DNA of 38,237 nucleotides from Paenibacillus artemisiicola. GTDB taxonomy: Bacteria; Bacillota; Bacilli; Paenibacillales; Paenibacillaceae. The DNA lies in NCBI RefSeq assembly GCF_017652985.1, contig NZ_JAGGDJ010000051.1, positions 1 through 38,237 on the forward strand, read 5' to 3'. Shown here in pieces: positions 7,065 through 15,387 of the stretch (position 1 is the stretch's first letter; each line of letters opens with the position of its first letter). A program made the position numbers and the translations under genes. The notes beneath the pieces are model-generated. The model saw only the letters and a program-made list of their open reading frames with translations, made no database searches and was not told the origin of the DNA.

Positions 7065-7267
7065 TACAATGAAAGATTATTCGATGATTTCGGACAATCG
7101 GTTAGTATCATGTCAGTTTATGTCGAATTGACCTTTCGAAAGCTGCGTATTAGACCCGATTTTCCCACCTTTTCGCGAGGGACCCGAAGGCTCGGAATGC
7201 TGGTCATTCCTAGTGCAATGTGATAGACTACTCAATAATATTGCACATTCAATTGGGAGGTACCGAT
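7065..7267. other. Upstream region of ilvD without a gene
   Basis: This part of the ureA-ilvD intergenic region holds no ORF. It contains an inverted repeat GTGCAAT (7213-7219) / ATTGCAC (7240-7246) close to ilvD, and GCTCGGAAT near 7190-7200, complementary to ATTCCGAGC near 6992. I cannot identify the ilvD promoter with confidence. Confidence 0.4.
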
Positions 7268-8956
7268 ATGGCTTCAAACAAGATGCGTTCCGACATGATC
7301 AAAAAAGGCTTTGACCGCGCTCCTCACCGCAGCTTGCTGCGTGCCGCCGGCGTCAAGGAAGAAGATTTCGGCAAACCGTTCATCGCGGTGTGCAACTCGT
7401 ACATCGACATCATTCCCGGCCACGTTCACCTTCAAGAATTCGGTAAATTGGTAAAAGAAGCGATCCGCGAAGCCGGCGGCGTGCCATTCGAATTCAACAC
7501 GATCGGCGTCGACGACGGCATCGCCATGGGCCACATCGGCATGCGCTACTCCCTGGCGAGCCGCGAGCTAATCGCGGACTCGGTCGAGACCGTCGTCAAC
7601 GCGCACTGGTTTGACGGCATGGTCTGCATCCCGAACTGCGATAAGATCACGCCGGGCATGATCATGGGCGCGCTGCGCGTCAACATTCCGACGATCATGG
7701 TCAGCGGCGGCCCGATGAAAGCCGGCAAAACGTCCGACGGCCGTTCCATCTCGCTCTCCAGCGTCTTCGAAGGCGTCGGCGCCTACCAAGCCGGCAAGAT
7801 CGACGAAGCCGGCCTGACCGAGCTCGAGCAATTCGGCTGCCCGACCTGCGGCTCGTGTTCCGGCATGTTCACGGCGAACTCCATGAACTGCCTCGCCGAA
7901 GGCCTCGGCCTCGCGCTGCCCGGGAATGGCACGATTCTCGCCGTCTCCCCGGAGCGCAAAGAATTCGTCAAGCAATCCGCTCGCCAGCTGATGAAATTGA
8001 TTGAAATGGACCTCAAGCCTCGCGATATCGTGAAGCTGGAATCCATCGACAACGCCTTCGCCCTCGACATGGCGATGGGCGGCTCCACGAATACCGTGCT
8101 TCACACGCTCGCCATCGCGCATGAAGCCGGCATCGAATACCCGATCGAGCGCATCAACGAAGTCGCGGCGCGCGTGCCGCACCTCGCCAAGATCGCGCCG
8201 GCTTCCGATTATCACATCGAAGACGTGCACAATGCCGGCGGCGTCAGCGCCATCATCAACGAGCTCTTCAAGAAGGAAGGCGCCCTGAACGGCGACATGC
8301 TGACGGTCACGGGCAAAACGCTGCGCGAAAACGTTGCCGGACACGACATCAAAGACACGGACGTCCTTCACACGCTGGATAATCCGCACAGCCAACGCGG
8401 CGGCCTGGCCGTCCTGTTCGGCAACCTGGCGCCGCGCGGAGGAATCATCAAGGTCGGCGCGGTCGACAAATCCGTCGGCGGCTACCACAAAGGTCCTGCC
8501 ATCTGCTTCGATTCCCAAGACGAAGCGCTTCACGGCATCGCCAACGGCAAGGTCAAAGAAGGCCATGTCGTCATCATCCGCTACGAAGGTCCGAAAGGCG
8601 GACCGGGCATGCCGGAAATGCTCGCGCCGACATCGCAAATCGTCGGCATGGGTCTCGGCGCGAAAGTCGGCCTCGTCACGGACGGCCGGTTCTCCGGCGC
8701 ATCCCGCGGCATCAGCATCGGCCACGTATCCCCGGAAGCGGCCGAAGGCGGACCGATCGCGTTCGTCCATGACGGCGATATCGTCGAGCTCGATCTGAAC
8801 AACAACCAAATGAACCTGTTGATCAGCGACGAGGAATTCGAAGCGCGCCGTGCCGCATGGCCGGGCTTCGAGCCCAAGATTAAAAAAGGCTACCTGGCCC
8901 GCTATTCCCATCTGGTCACGAACGCCAGCACGGGCGGCGTGCTCAAGTTCAACTAA
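7268..8956 (+). CDS. ilvD: Dihydroxy-acid dehydratase
   Basis: A 562-aa enzyme of branched-chain amino acid and pantothenate synthesis that dehydrates 2,3-dihydroxy-isovalerate and 2,3-dihydroxy-3-methylvalerate to the 2-oxo acids, using an iron-sulfur cluster and Mg2+. The cysteine motifs are present: CNSYIDIIPGH, CIPNCDKITPGMIMG and CPTCGSCSGMFTANSMNCL, as is GRFSGASRGISIGHVSPEA near the C-terminus. The frame extends to 7220, but ATG 7268 has GGGAGG 7 bases upstream and begins at the conserved MASNKMRSD. It is a single gene with its own terminator; other ilv/leu genes are not in this window. Confidence 0.97.
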   Translation: MASNKMRSDMIKKGFDRAPHRSLLRAAGVKEEDFGKPFIAVCNSYIDIIPGHVHLQEFGKLVKEAIREAGGVPFEFNTIGVDDGIAMGHIGMRYSLASRELIADSVETVVNAHWFDGMVCIPNCDKITPGMIMGALRVNIPTIMVSGGPMKAGKTSDGRSISLSSVFEGVGAYQAGKIDEAGLTELEQFGCPTCGSCSGMFTANSMNCLAEGLGLALPGNGTILAVSPERKEFVKQSARQLMKLIEMDLKPRDIVKLESIDNAFALDMAMGGSTNTVLHTLAIAHEAGIEYPIERINEVAARVPHLAKIAPASDYHIEDVHNAGGVSAIINELFKKEGALNGDMLTVTGKTLRENVAGHDIKDTDVLHTLDNPHSQRGGLAVLFGNLAPRGGIIKVGAVDKSVGGYHKGPAICFDSQDEALHGIANGKVKEGHVVIIRYEGPKGGPGMPEMLAPTSQIVGMGLGAKVGLVTDGRFSGASRGISIGHVSPEAAEGGPIAFVHDGDIVELDLNNNQMNLLISDEEFEARRAAWPGFEPKIKKGYLARYSHLVTNASTGGVLKFN

Positions 8957-9006
8957 AAAAACGCTCCGCTTGCCCTTCATTTCGGGGCTAACGTGAAACG
9001 AAAAGG

Positions 9007-9059
9007 ATTCGCCCTGTGTATGACTGAATGTCAGTTCATCACGCAGGGCGAATTTTTTT
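9007..9059 (+). terminator. Terminator of ilvD
   Basis: ATTCGCCCTG pairs with CAGGGCGAAT, enclosing a TGACTGA/TCAGTTCA helix, followed by seven T residues. Confidence 0.85.
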
Positions 9060-9080
9060 ATACGAGGAGGACGTACGCAT

Positions 9081-9695
9081 ATGTTCGGTAAAGTAGCCGC
9101 GGATCTACTGGGGTTAAGCGATCTTGGCGCCGTCATTAAACCGGAGAACTACGACAAGGTCGACGCAGACGATTATATTCTGCATGAAGATCAGGAGAAA
9201 ATTTATTTCGTCATCAAGTCCAAGTCGGACGAATACTGCTTCACCAATCTGGCGCTCCTTCATCTGGACGGCGATAGCGCCATCAGCAAGAAGCGGATCC
9301 TGCATCGCTATGCGTACAGCACCTATAAGGTCGCGGACGTCACGCTCGAAACGGCCGGTACGGTCGATCTGGACGTCGAGATCAAATTCTCCCTCGGCGG
9401 CACGCCGTTCTCCATCGACGTCAGCAAAAAATACCTCGAGGACTTGAAGGATCTGTACAAAGCGCTGATCAAAATCGCCGAAATTACCCACGAGAACGAG
9501 ATCTCGCTCAGTTTCGCGCGGCAGAGCCTCGATATGGCGACCGCGACCGTCAGTCAGATTCACAAGGCGGAAATCGACTTGTCCGAGCAATTCAAAGCTG
9601 TCAACCAGATCGCGTTCAACTGGTTGACCGATACGCAGAAACAGTTTAAATCCAAAGACTTCGGTACCGTGTTCGATCGTTATATGCATCATTAA
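9081..9695 (+). CDS. PH-domain protein, YvbH-like (bacterial PH plus oligomerisation region)
   Basis: A 204-aa cytosolic protein similar to Bacillus subtilis YvbH: the N-terminal bacterial PH domain (PF08000 type; about residues 8-125, starting MFGKVAADLLGLSDLGAVIKP) is followed by a helical C-terminal region like the YvbH oligomerisation extension (about 135-204). There is no signal peptide or membrane segment. PH domains of this family form ring-like oligomers; the biological role is unknown. ATG 9081 follows GAGGAGG. It lies between the ilvD terminator and a convergent anti-sigma gene and appears to be monocistronic; no promoter separate from the terminator region was identified. Confidence 0.85.
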   Translation: MFGKVAADLLGLSDLGAVIKPENYDKVDADDYILHEDQEKIYFVIKSKSDEYCFTNLALLHLDGDSAISKKRILHRYAYSTYKVADVTLETAGTVDLDVEIKFSLGGTPFSIDVSKKYLEDLKDLYKALIKIAEITHENEISLSFARQSLDMATATVSQIHKAEIDLSEQFKAVNQIAFNWLTDTQKQFKSKDFGTVFDRYMHH

Positions 9696-9715
9696 CACGT
9701 CATCGCGGCCCCTGG

Positions 9716-10444
9716 CTAAGAGAAGTCCCCCGTCAACACGAGCGGTCCATGCGGGCCGTTCGCGACGGCCGCGTCGGGTTCCAGCGAGATGGCGATCCGT
9801 TCGAAGCGCCCCGTGATGCCGTCGCAGCGCATAGCGCCTTCTCCCGCCTCCGTCGGGATCGTGCCGGCGCTGACGGAGACGCCGTCCTTCTGCAGCCAGA
9901 CGCGGTAAGCTTCGTCCTTCTCGGGTTCAGGGAGCTTATCGGCTTGCACGACCAGATGGGCGCCGAACCCGTCGAAGATAACGACGGCATGCCCTTCGGC
10001 TCCGGCGGCGAAACCCGTCTCCGAAGCTTGAAGATCGACGATGCGCTCGAGGTAATACGGAACGGCGGGACTAGAACCGGTAGACGACAGTTCGTTCGTG
10101 TGAAAGGCCAGCAGCGCCGCGGCCGTGATCAGCAGCAGGCACACCGCGATCATGCCCCCGATGATCCGCGGCGAGCGCGCAAGCTCCTCCTCCGTCAAAT
10201 CGTCGCGCAGAAGATGCGCGCGGACCCATGCCTTTAGCCCGGCCGTCGGCGCGCACGCGGCGGCTCCGGGCTCCGGGCAGTCGTCCGTGACGCTGGCGAT
10301 GTCGGCCGCGAACTGCCGGCATTCGCCGCATCGCGTCAAGTGGTCCTCGAATGTCGACCGCATGGCTTCATCCAAACCGCCGAACATATAGGATGCGGCG
10401 CAGTCGCATAGATTGTCGGGTTCTTGGCTTGTTAGCCGCTTCAT
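9716..10444 (-). CDS. Zinc-finger anti-sigma factor (RskA-like), orphan
   Basis: A 242-aa single-pass membrane protein. The N-terminal ZAS zinc finger is seen as C13 plus H35-x3-C39-x2-C42 (FEDHLTRCGECRQ); a transmembrane helix follows (about residues 88-112, IIGGMIAVCLLLITAAALLA), then an extracytoplasmic RskA-type C-terminal domain with the AYRVWLQKDGV motif. Such proteins bind and silence an ECF sigma factor until regulated proteolysis. ATG 10444 has AAAGGAT 7 bases upstream; an upstream in-frame ATG (10486) lacks a ribosome binding site. Normally the sigma gene sits just upstream and overlaps; here none is present on either side, only a polysaccharide deacetylase gene. The partner must be encoded elsewhere or be lost. 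Confidence 0.88.
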   Translation of the reverse strand: MKRLTSQEPDNLCDCAASYMFGGLDEAMRSTFEDHLTRCGECRQFAADIASVTDDCPEPGAAACAPTAGLKAWVRAHLLRDDLTEEELARSPRIIGGMIAVCLLLITAAALLAFHTNELSSTGSSPAVPYYLERIVDLQASETGFAAGAEGHAVVIFDGFGAHLVVQADKLPEPEKDEAYRVWLQKDGVSVSAGTIPTEAGEGAMRCDGITGRFERIAISLEPDAAVANGPHGPLVLTGDFS

Positions 10445-10547
10445 ATCGGATATCCTTTCGCGAATAACGATTGGGTCTATTTTCATCTTACCCGCGAAAG
10501 GGAAAATTGCAATTTCAATTCATCGGCACGAATTGAGGTTGATTTTC

Positions 10548-10589
10548 AAAAAAAAATGCCGCTAGGGCGTAAACTCCCTTGCGGCATTT
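10548..10589 (-). terminator. Terminator of the polysaccharide deacetylase gene
   Basis: On the minus strand AAATGCCGC-AAGGG pairs with CCCTA-GCGGCATTT and continues into nine T residues. The stem overlaps the last codons of the gene. Confidence 0.85.
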
Positions 10590-11989
10590 GAATTGTCGTA
10601 CGCGACGGGCGGGAGGTCGTCCCCGCCGTGCAGGCTGTCCTCGTAGGTCTTGGACGACTGCCTGCGCGCAACGCTCGTTTCGTTCCGAACCTCGCTCCCG
10701 GCATGCTGCCAGAAGTGCTCCATGGACATGGCCATGATGCTCGGCGTCAGCTTGCTTCTCTGGTCGTGCAAGCGCTCCTTGCCCGAAGGGTTGAGCACCC
10801 GAAGCAGCAGCTTTAAGTATAGGCGGGTCGACGTATCGAAGAAGCCTTTCGGGATCGGCAGCACGTCGAAGCCGAACTGCTCCACGCCCCGGTTGATCAT
10901 GCTGACGCCGTACACCCCTTTCGCCGGTTGGGCCGCTTCGTCGGCGGCCAGCTTGCGCGCAAGCTGCGGCATGCTCTTCTTGGCTTCGCGGAGCAGCATG
11001 ACGGCCAGCTGCATCATCGACCGCGCTTCGGACATCAATTTCAGCAGCTTCTTGTTGTCCATGTGAAGCTCGACCACGGGATCCTTCGCGGCGATGGTGC
11101 TGCCGTCCGACAGCGTCAGCGTCTTGCCGTGATACGGCACGACCCGGTAAAAAAACAAACAGTCTTCGGCGACTTCCTTGACGCGGAACAGCACGTGGAA
11201 CGCGTGCTCCCAACCCATCCAGCAGGCGACGGCGATCCGCTTCAGCCAGCCCATCGCCGCCGGTTTCTTCGCCTTCTTCTTGATCCGATCCGTCAAGGCG
11301 ATCATGTCCGCGATATGCACGAACCGGTAACCCTTGGATTGCCCTGCGGCCAGAAACGGCTCCAACGCCGCCAGCATGTTCACGGGCGCATCCTTGTCCG
11401 CGCCGAACGTCGCGCCGCAATCGTGCAGCAAGAGCACTTCGCCCGGCCGAAGCTTCTTCATCATCCGCTTCAGCAGCCGCTCGGACCCTACGCGCCTGCG
11501 CCAATCGCCAAACAAGGCCGACCATAGTATAATTTGCAGGTGGCCCAAATTCGAAAAGTCGAAAAGGTTGACGATGCCCCATGGCGGGCGATAATATACG
11601 GATTGCGACCCGGTCGCTTGACGGATGATTTCGCACGTACGGTTGATCTGTTTTTTGACCGTACGCGGACGCATGAGCCAGTTCGTTTTGTGCACGTAAT
11701 TATGAATGCCGATTACATGTCCTTCGTCATGCATCCGTTTCAGCAGCTCCGGATGTTTCTCCGCATGGATGCCCACGACGAAAAACGTCGCTTTGGCATC
11801 GTAGCGCTTCAAGAGATCAAGCAGCAAAGGCGTATAGACCGGATCGGGACCGTCGTCGAACGTAAGCGCGATTTCGCGCTCGGCCCGTCCCCGCTTGAAT
11901 ACGCGAAATCCGAACGTCCGGCTGACCAAACCGGGCAAAAATGCATAAAACGTCAAAAAATAAAAGCCCCACAGCAGGAAGTTTTCCAT
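10562..11989 (-). CDS. Membrane-anchored polysaccharide deacetylase with C-terminal YkoP-like extension
   Basis: A 475-aa protein with an N-terminal hydrophobic anchor (about residues 4-24), a NodB-type carbohydrate esterase 4 domain (about 35-240) and a further domain of about 200 residues ending in a polar tail. The NodB motifs are visible: TFDDGPD (43-49; catalytic Asp and metal Asp), HNYVH (H-x3-H metal ligands), RPPWG and LLHDCG. The enzyme probably removes acetyl groups from N-acetylated cell-wall glycans. The C-terminal part resembles the YkoP-like region attached to some Bacillales deacetylases; its function is unknown. The open frame runs on upstream, but ATG 11989 begins the conserved protein. 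Its GGTGGTGGG ribosome binding site is distant, so the start is likely, not certain. Confidence 0.88.
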   Translation of the reverse strand: MENFLLWGFYFLTFYAFLPGLVSRTFGFRVFKRGRAEREIALTFDDGPDPVYTPLLLDLLKRYDAKATFFVVGIHAEKHPELLKRMHDEGHVIGIHNYVHKTNWLMRPRTVKKQINRTCEIIRQATGSQSVYYRPPWGIVNLFDFSNLGHLQIILWSALFGDWRRRVGSERLLKRMMKKLRPGEVLLLHDCGATFGADKDAPVNMLAALEPFLAAGQSKGYRFVHIADMIALTDRIKKKAKKPAAMGWLKRIAVACWMGWEHAFHVLFRVKEVAEDCLFFYRVVPYHGKTLTLSDGSTIAAKDPVVELHMDNKKLLKLMSEARSMMQLAVMLLREAKKSMPQLARKLAADEAAQPAKGVYGVSMINRGVEQFGFDVLPIPKGFFDTSTRLYLKLLLRVLNPSGKERLHDQRSKLTPSIMAMSMEHFWQHAGSEVRNETSVARRQSSKTYEDSLHGGDDLPPVAYDNSNAAREFTP

Positions 11990-12221
11990 GTCTCGTTTTC
12001 CCACCACCCCTAGTTTCAATCGCTCGTTCGTCCATGGAAGAGGGAGTGCCATGTGCCCATTGCTTGATCGCTTCATCCATTGTACCATAGCCCCGCGGAA
12101 ATCGGCTACGTAAGTTAAAGTAAACGTTAAGGCGGCGCGAAATCCATGCACTAAACATAGCGTTTTTAGGAAATAATGGTATTCTATATAAAAGAATCAT
12201 AGAGTGAAAAGGAGCTTTGTC

Positions 12222-13346
12222 ATGCTTTCTTTCTATCGTAAGTATTGGCGGACCGCGTTCGATATCGCGCTGATCGTCTTCACGGTCTGGCTCATCATGT
12301 TTCTGTTCAGTTATTTATACCGCATCGCGACGCCGATCTTTCTCTCGTTCCTGATTTATTTGTTTATCGAGCCGCCTGCCCGTTGGCTGACGCGACTCGG
12401 ACTGAAGAAATCGATCGCCGCCGGCATCTCCGTCCTTCTGTTCACGCTCGTCATCGTCGCCGCGTTCGTCGGCGCCGGTTACGTGGTCACGACGCAGGTC
12501 ACGGGGCTCGCGGACAAGCTTCCGACGTACCAGCGGCTGCTCGTCGACCAGTTCCAGTCGAATGCCGGCCTGCTGCAGGACAAGATCTCCGGCTTGCCGC
12601 CCGACGTCGTCGACAAGGCCGAGGAAGTCATCGGCTACGTCACCGATTGGGGCCAGCGGCTGGCCGTGAATTTCCTGCGCGCGCTCGGCGGTTACTTGAT
12701 GTCGTTCTCCACGTTTATCATTAACTTCTCGATCGGGATTATTCTCGCCTATTTTCTCAGCTTGGAAATCACGGAGTGGAAGCGGCTTGCGAAGGAAAAG
12801 ACGCCGAACACGTTCAAGCGCGCGTTTCAGTTTCTGCGCGAGAACGTCTTTGTCGGCATTGCGGGGTACTTGAAAGCGCAGGGCAAGCTGATCAGCATCA
12901 CGTTCGCCGTGATATTCGTCGCGCTGCTGGCGCTCGGCGTGCAGAACGCCTTCTCGATCGCGCTCTTGTCCGCGTTCTTCGACGTGCTGCCGCTGCTCGG
13001 CGTGGGGACGGTCTTTATTCCGTGGATTATTTACCTCTTCATCGTGGGCCAGACGTCGCTCGCGATATGGCTGACCGTGCTGTTCCTGTTCGTCGTGCTC
13101 ACGCGCCAAATCCTGGAGCCCAAAATCACGGGCGATACGCTCGGCGTCTCGGCGTTCACGATGCTCGCCTTCATGATCGTGTCGCTTTCGCTCTTCGGCA
13201 TCTCAGGGGTCATCTTGTCGCCGATCCTCATGATTCTGCTGAAGGCGCTGTACGATCAGCGGTACTTCCACCGCTGGATTCATTCGCCGAAGGGCGAATT
13301 CGAGAACCCCACGAACCCGTACGAAGAGCCGGATTCCATCCGTTGA
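12222..13346 (+). CDS. AI-2E family transporter (YtvI/YhhQ-like permease)
   Basis: A 374-aa polytopic membrane protein of the AI-2 exporter/TqsA superfamily (PF01594). Hydrophobic segments occupy about residues 10-55, 64-90, 155-180, 218-290 and 300-345; the family signatures DVLPLLGVGTVFIPWIIY and LEPKITGDTLGVSAFTML are present. Members include sporulation protein YtvI and Na+/H+ antiporter-like proteins, so autoinducer export should not be assumed. ATG 12222 has AAAGGAGC 6 bases upstream; the ATG at 12204 overlaps that site and is unlikely. It is divergent from the deacetylase gene and ends at a terminator, convergent with the penicillin-binding protein gene 20 bases away. Confidence 0.9.
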   Translation: MLSFYRKYWRTAFDIALIVFTVWLIMFLFSYLYRIATPIFLSFLIYLFIEPPARWLTRLGLKKSIAAGISVLLFTLVIVAAFVGAGYVVTTQVTGLADKLPTYQRLLVDQFQSNAGLLQDKISGLPPDVVDKAEEVIGYVTDWGQRLAVNFLRALGGYLMSFSTFIINFSIGIILAYFLSLEITEWKRLAKEKTPNTFKRAFQFLRENVFVGIAGYLKAQGKLISITFAVIFVALLALGVQNAFSIALLSAFFDVLPLLGVGTVFIPWIIYLFIVGQTSLAIWLTVLFLFVVLTRQILEPKITGDTLGVSAFTMLAFMIVSLSLFGISGVILSPILMILLKALYDQRYFHRWIHSPKGEFENPTNPYEEPDSIR

Positions 13347-13361
13347 TGGATCCGGCTTTTT
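13327..13361 (+). terminator. Terminator of the AI-2E transporter gene
   Basis: AGCCGGATtCCATC pairs with GATGGATCCGGCT across CGTT, followed by TTTTT; the stem includes the last codons of the gene. Confidence 0.8.
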
Positions 13362-13365
13362 CCTT

Positions 13366-15189
13366 TCATTGGCCGGGCGCCGCCAAAATGTCCATAACGC
13401 CCCGGAACAGCCGCGTCGCCTGATTGGGCGTGCGGACGCCGCGATTCTCGGCGAGCACAGCCACGGCGTAACGGGGCGAACGGACGGGACCGTACCCGAC
13501 GAACCACTGATTGAGCCGTTCCGTCCCGCCCTGCATCACTTGCGCGGTGCCGGATTTCCCGGCGACGGGCCACCGGCCTTCGGCAATGCTTCGGCCGGTG
13601 CCGTAGGCGACGACCGCTTCCATGCCGCGCAGGATCGTCTCCGTCGTCTTCCGGCTCACTTGACCGTAGCGCGAGGGCCACGCTTGACGCGGTATTCTGG
13701 CCAGCAGCTGACCGGTGCCGTATCGGATTTCGCTCGCGAGCCGAGGCTCCTGCACCAGGCCGCCGTGCAGCAGCGTGACGACCAGGTTGGCCGCTTGCAG
13801 CGGCGACAGCCGCACGTCGCGCTGGCCGATCCCCGTCTGCGCCAGCTGCCCGCCGTCGCGGACGGTCGGCAAGGCGGCGAAGACATGGCCCCCTTCTTCC
13901 TCCGGCAAAAGCCTCAGCGGCTTGTCCAGCGGCGCGAAAGGCGCGGCGCTTGCCCACCCCACCTGCTCGCCGATGCCAAGCTTCTCGGCCGTGACATACA
14001 GTTGGCGCGCGTCCAACCGTTCCGCCAGCGTGGCGAACGCGACGTTGCATGAGCCGGCCAGCGCATCCTGCAGCGTGAGGTTGCCGTGGCCGCCGCGCTT
14101 CCAGCAGTGAAGCCCGTAACGGCCATAATCGCCCCCGCAGTGGAACAGCTCTCTTTCGTCGACGGCATGGGCTTCGAGCGCGGCGGCTTCCGTCACGAGC
14201 TTGAAGATCGAGCCCGGCGTCGCGGCCCGCACGGCGCGATTCACGTAGTCCTCCGTCCCGGCGCCGGCCCCCCGCCCAGGGGCGGTGCCCGTCCGGGAGA
14301 TCATCGCGACGACGTCCGCGGTGTCCGCATCCAAGACCACGACCGCGCCTTCCCGCAAGCCTTCCTTGTCGACATAGGCTTCCAGCCGGTTCTGCACCGT
14401 TCGATCCAGCGTCGTTCGCACCTTTATCGGATAAAACGGATTCGTCGGTCGCTTCAGCCGCCACTCTAAGCCGTGCATGGGCTTGTCCGCGCCGTCGGTG
14501 AAATACGATACCGTGGTCGGTCCCGTTCCTTGCAGCAAGGCGTCCAGCGAGCGTTCGAGTCCCGCTCCGCCGGTCAGATCCGTCAGCTTCATCGTCCGCT
14601 CCCGCAGCCGAAGCGCGTAATCCAGCCGCAGCAGCTCGGGATGCTGGCTGACGTAACCGAGCGCGTGCTTGGCGCGGAAGCCGTCCGGATACCGGTTCCG
14701 GTACGGCAGGACGCGCACGCCGTTCAGCCGAAGCCTGCGCATGACCTCCACCTGCTTCGCCGTCAGTTTAAGGGGCCTGCCTGCTCCTTCCGCCCGCCAG
14801 AATGCCGGTTCTTTGAGCGACTTCATCCAGCGGTCCAGCCGTTCCTCCGGCACGCCGAGCGACGCGGCCAGGCGCGTCAAGTCCGCCGGGTCGCCGGCCG
14901 GCCGCGCCTTCGCCTGCATCGGAAACACCGCGAGCGCCTCGTACGTCTCTCCCGTCAAGGTCAATCCGTGCCGGTCCACGAAATCGCCGCGTCCGCTGTC
15001 GAGCACGAGTTCGCGTTCCCGCTGGGCGACGGATTCCGTCTTCCAATGCGAGCTTTCGGCGGACGCCGTTTTCGCCGGCGCCAGCTGCAGCCAGGCCAGC
15101 CGAAGCAACATGCCGGCCAACAGCAGACTCATGCCGAGCAGGGCGTGAAATACCCTGCGCTGCCTCTTTCTTCGCCATTCCTTGCTCAT
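13366..15189 (-). CDS. Class B penicillin-binding protein (transpeptidase, PbpI/PBP2-like)
   Basis: A 607-aa membrane-anchored D,D-transpeptidase of peptidoglycan synthesis. One N-terminal signal anchor (about residues 14-36) is followed by a dimerisation domain (about 60-220) and the transpeptidase domain with its three motifs: SxxK as S327-I-F-K330, SxN as S380-C-N382, and KTG as K545-S-G547. Start ATG 15189 begins MSKEWRRKRQRR. The protein lacks PASTA repeats. It is similar in size and layout to B. subtilis PbpI (PBP4b) and PBP2A types; the exact orthologue cannot be decided here. It stands alone, 20 bases from the convergent transporter gene. Confidence 0.93.
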   Translation of the reverse strand: MSKEWRRKRQRRVFHALLGMSLLLAGMLLRLAWLQLAPAKTASAESSHWKTESVAQRERELVLDSGRGDFVDRHGLTLTGETYEALAVFPMQAKARPAGDPADLTRLAASLGVPEERLDRWMKSLKEPAFWRAEGAGRPLKLTAKQVEVMRRLRLNGVRVLPYRNRYPDGFRAKHALGYVSQHPELLRLDYALRLRERTMKLTDLTGGAGLERSLDALLQGTGPTTVSYFTDGADKPMHGLEWRLKRPTNPFYPIKVRTTLDRTVQNRLEAYVDKEGLREGAVVVLDADTADVVAMISRTGTAPGRGAGAGTEDYVNRAVRAATPGSIFKLVTEAAALEAHAVDERELFHCGGDYGRYGLHCWKRGGHGNLTLQDALAGSCNVAFATLAERLDARQLYVTAEKLGIGEQVGWASAAPFAPLDKPLRLLPEEEGGHVFAALPTVRDGGQLAQTGIGQRDVRLSPLQAANLVVTLLHGGLVQEPRLASEIRYGTGQLLARIPRQAWPSRYGQVSRKTTETILRGMEAVVAYGTGRSIAEGRWPVAGKSGTAQVMQGGTERLNQWFVGYGPVRSPRYAVAVLAENRGVRTPNQATRLFRGVMDILAAPGQ

Positions 15190-15289
15190 CCCGCCGTCCG
15201 CCTCCGCTATCGTTCATGCACTGCATTTGCCTTCCAGTATCTCCTTGCGGGCGGCCCTTCAGACCTGGAGGGCCGCTTGGCGGCACGAC

Positions 15290-15348
15290 AAAAAACGCCT
15301 TGCGCGGCGCGGCGGAAAGCAAATATCCGCGGCGCCGTACAAGGCGTT
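15290..15348 (-). terminator. Terminator of the LysR gene
   Basis: On the minus strand AACGCCTTG...CGGCGC.GCGG pairs with CCGC.GCGCCG..CAAGGCGTT followed by TTTTT. A second perfect hairpin without a T run, GCGGCCCT/AGGGCCGC, lies at 15251-15276 before the penicillin-binding protein gene. Confidence 0.85.
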
Positions 15349-15387
15349 CCGTCCATAAGCCGTCGCCTCTCTGCGAGCACGGCTGCC

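Noticed and set aside
7568..9136. 522-codon open frame antisense to ilvD
   Set aside because: Mirror frame of a GC-rich conserved gene; no ribosome binding site, Arg/Asp/Val/His-rich shadow composition, no recognisable domain.
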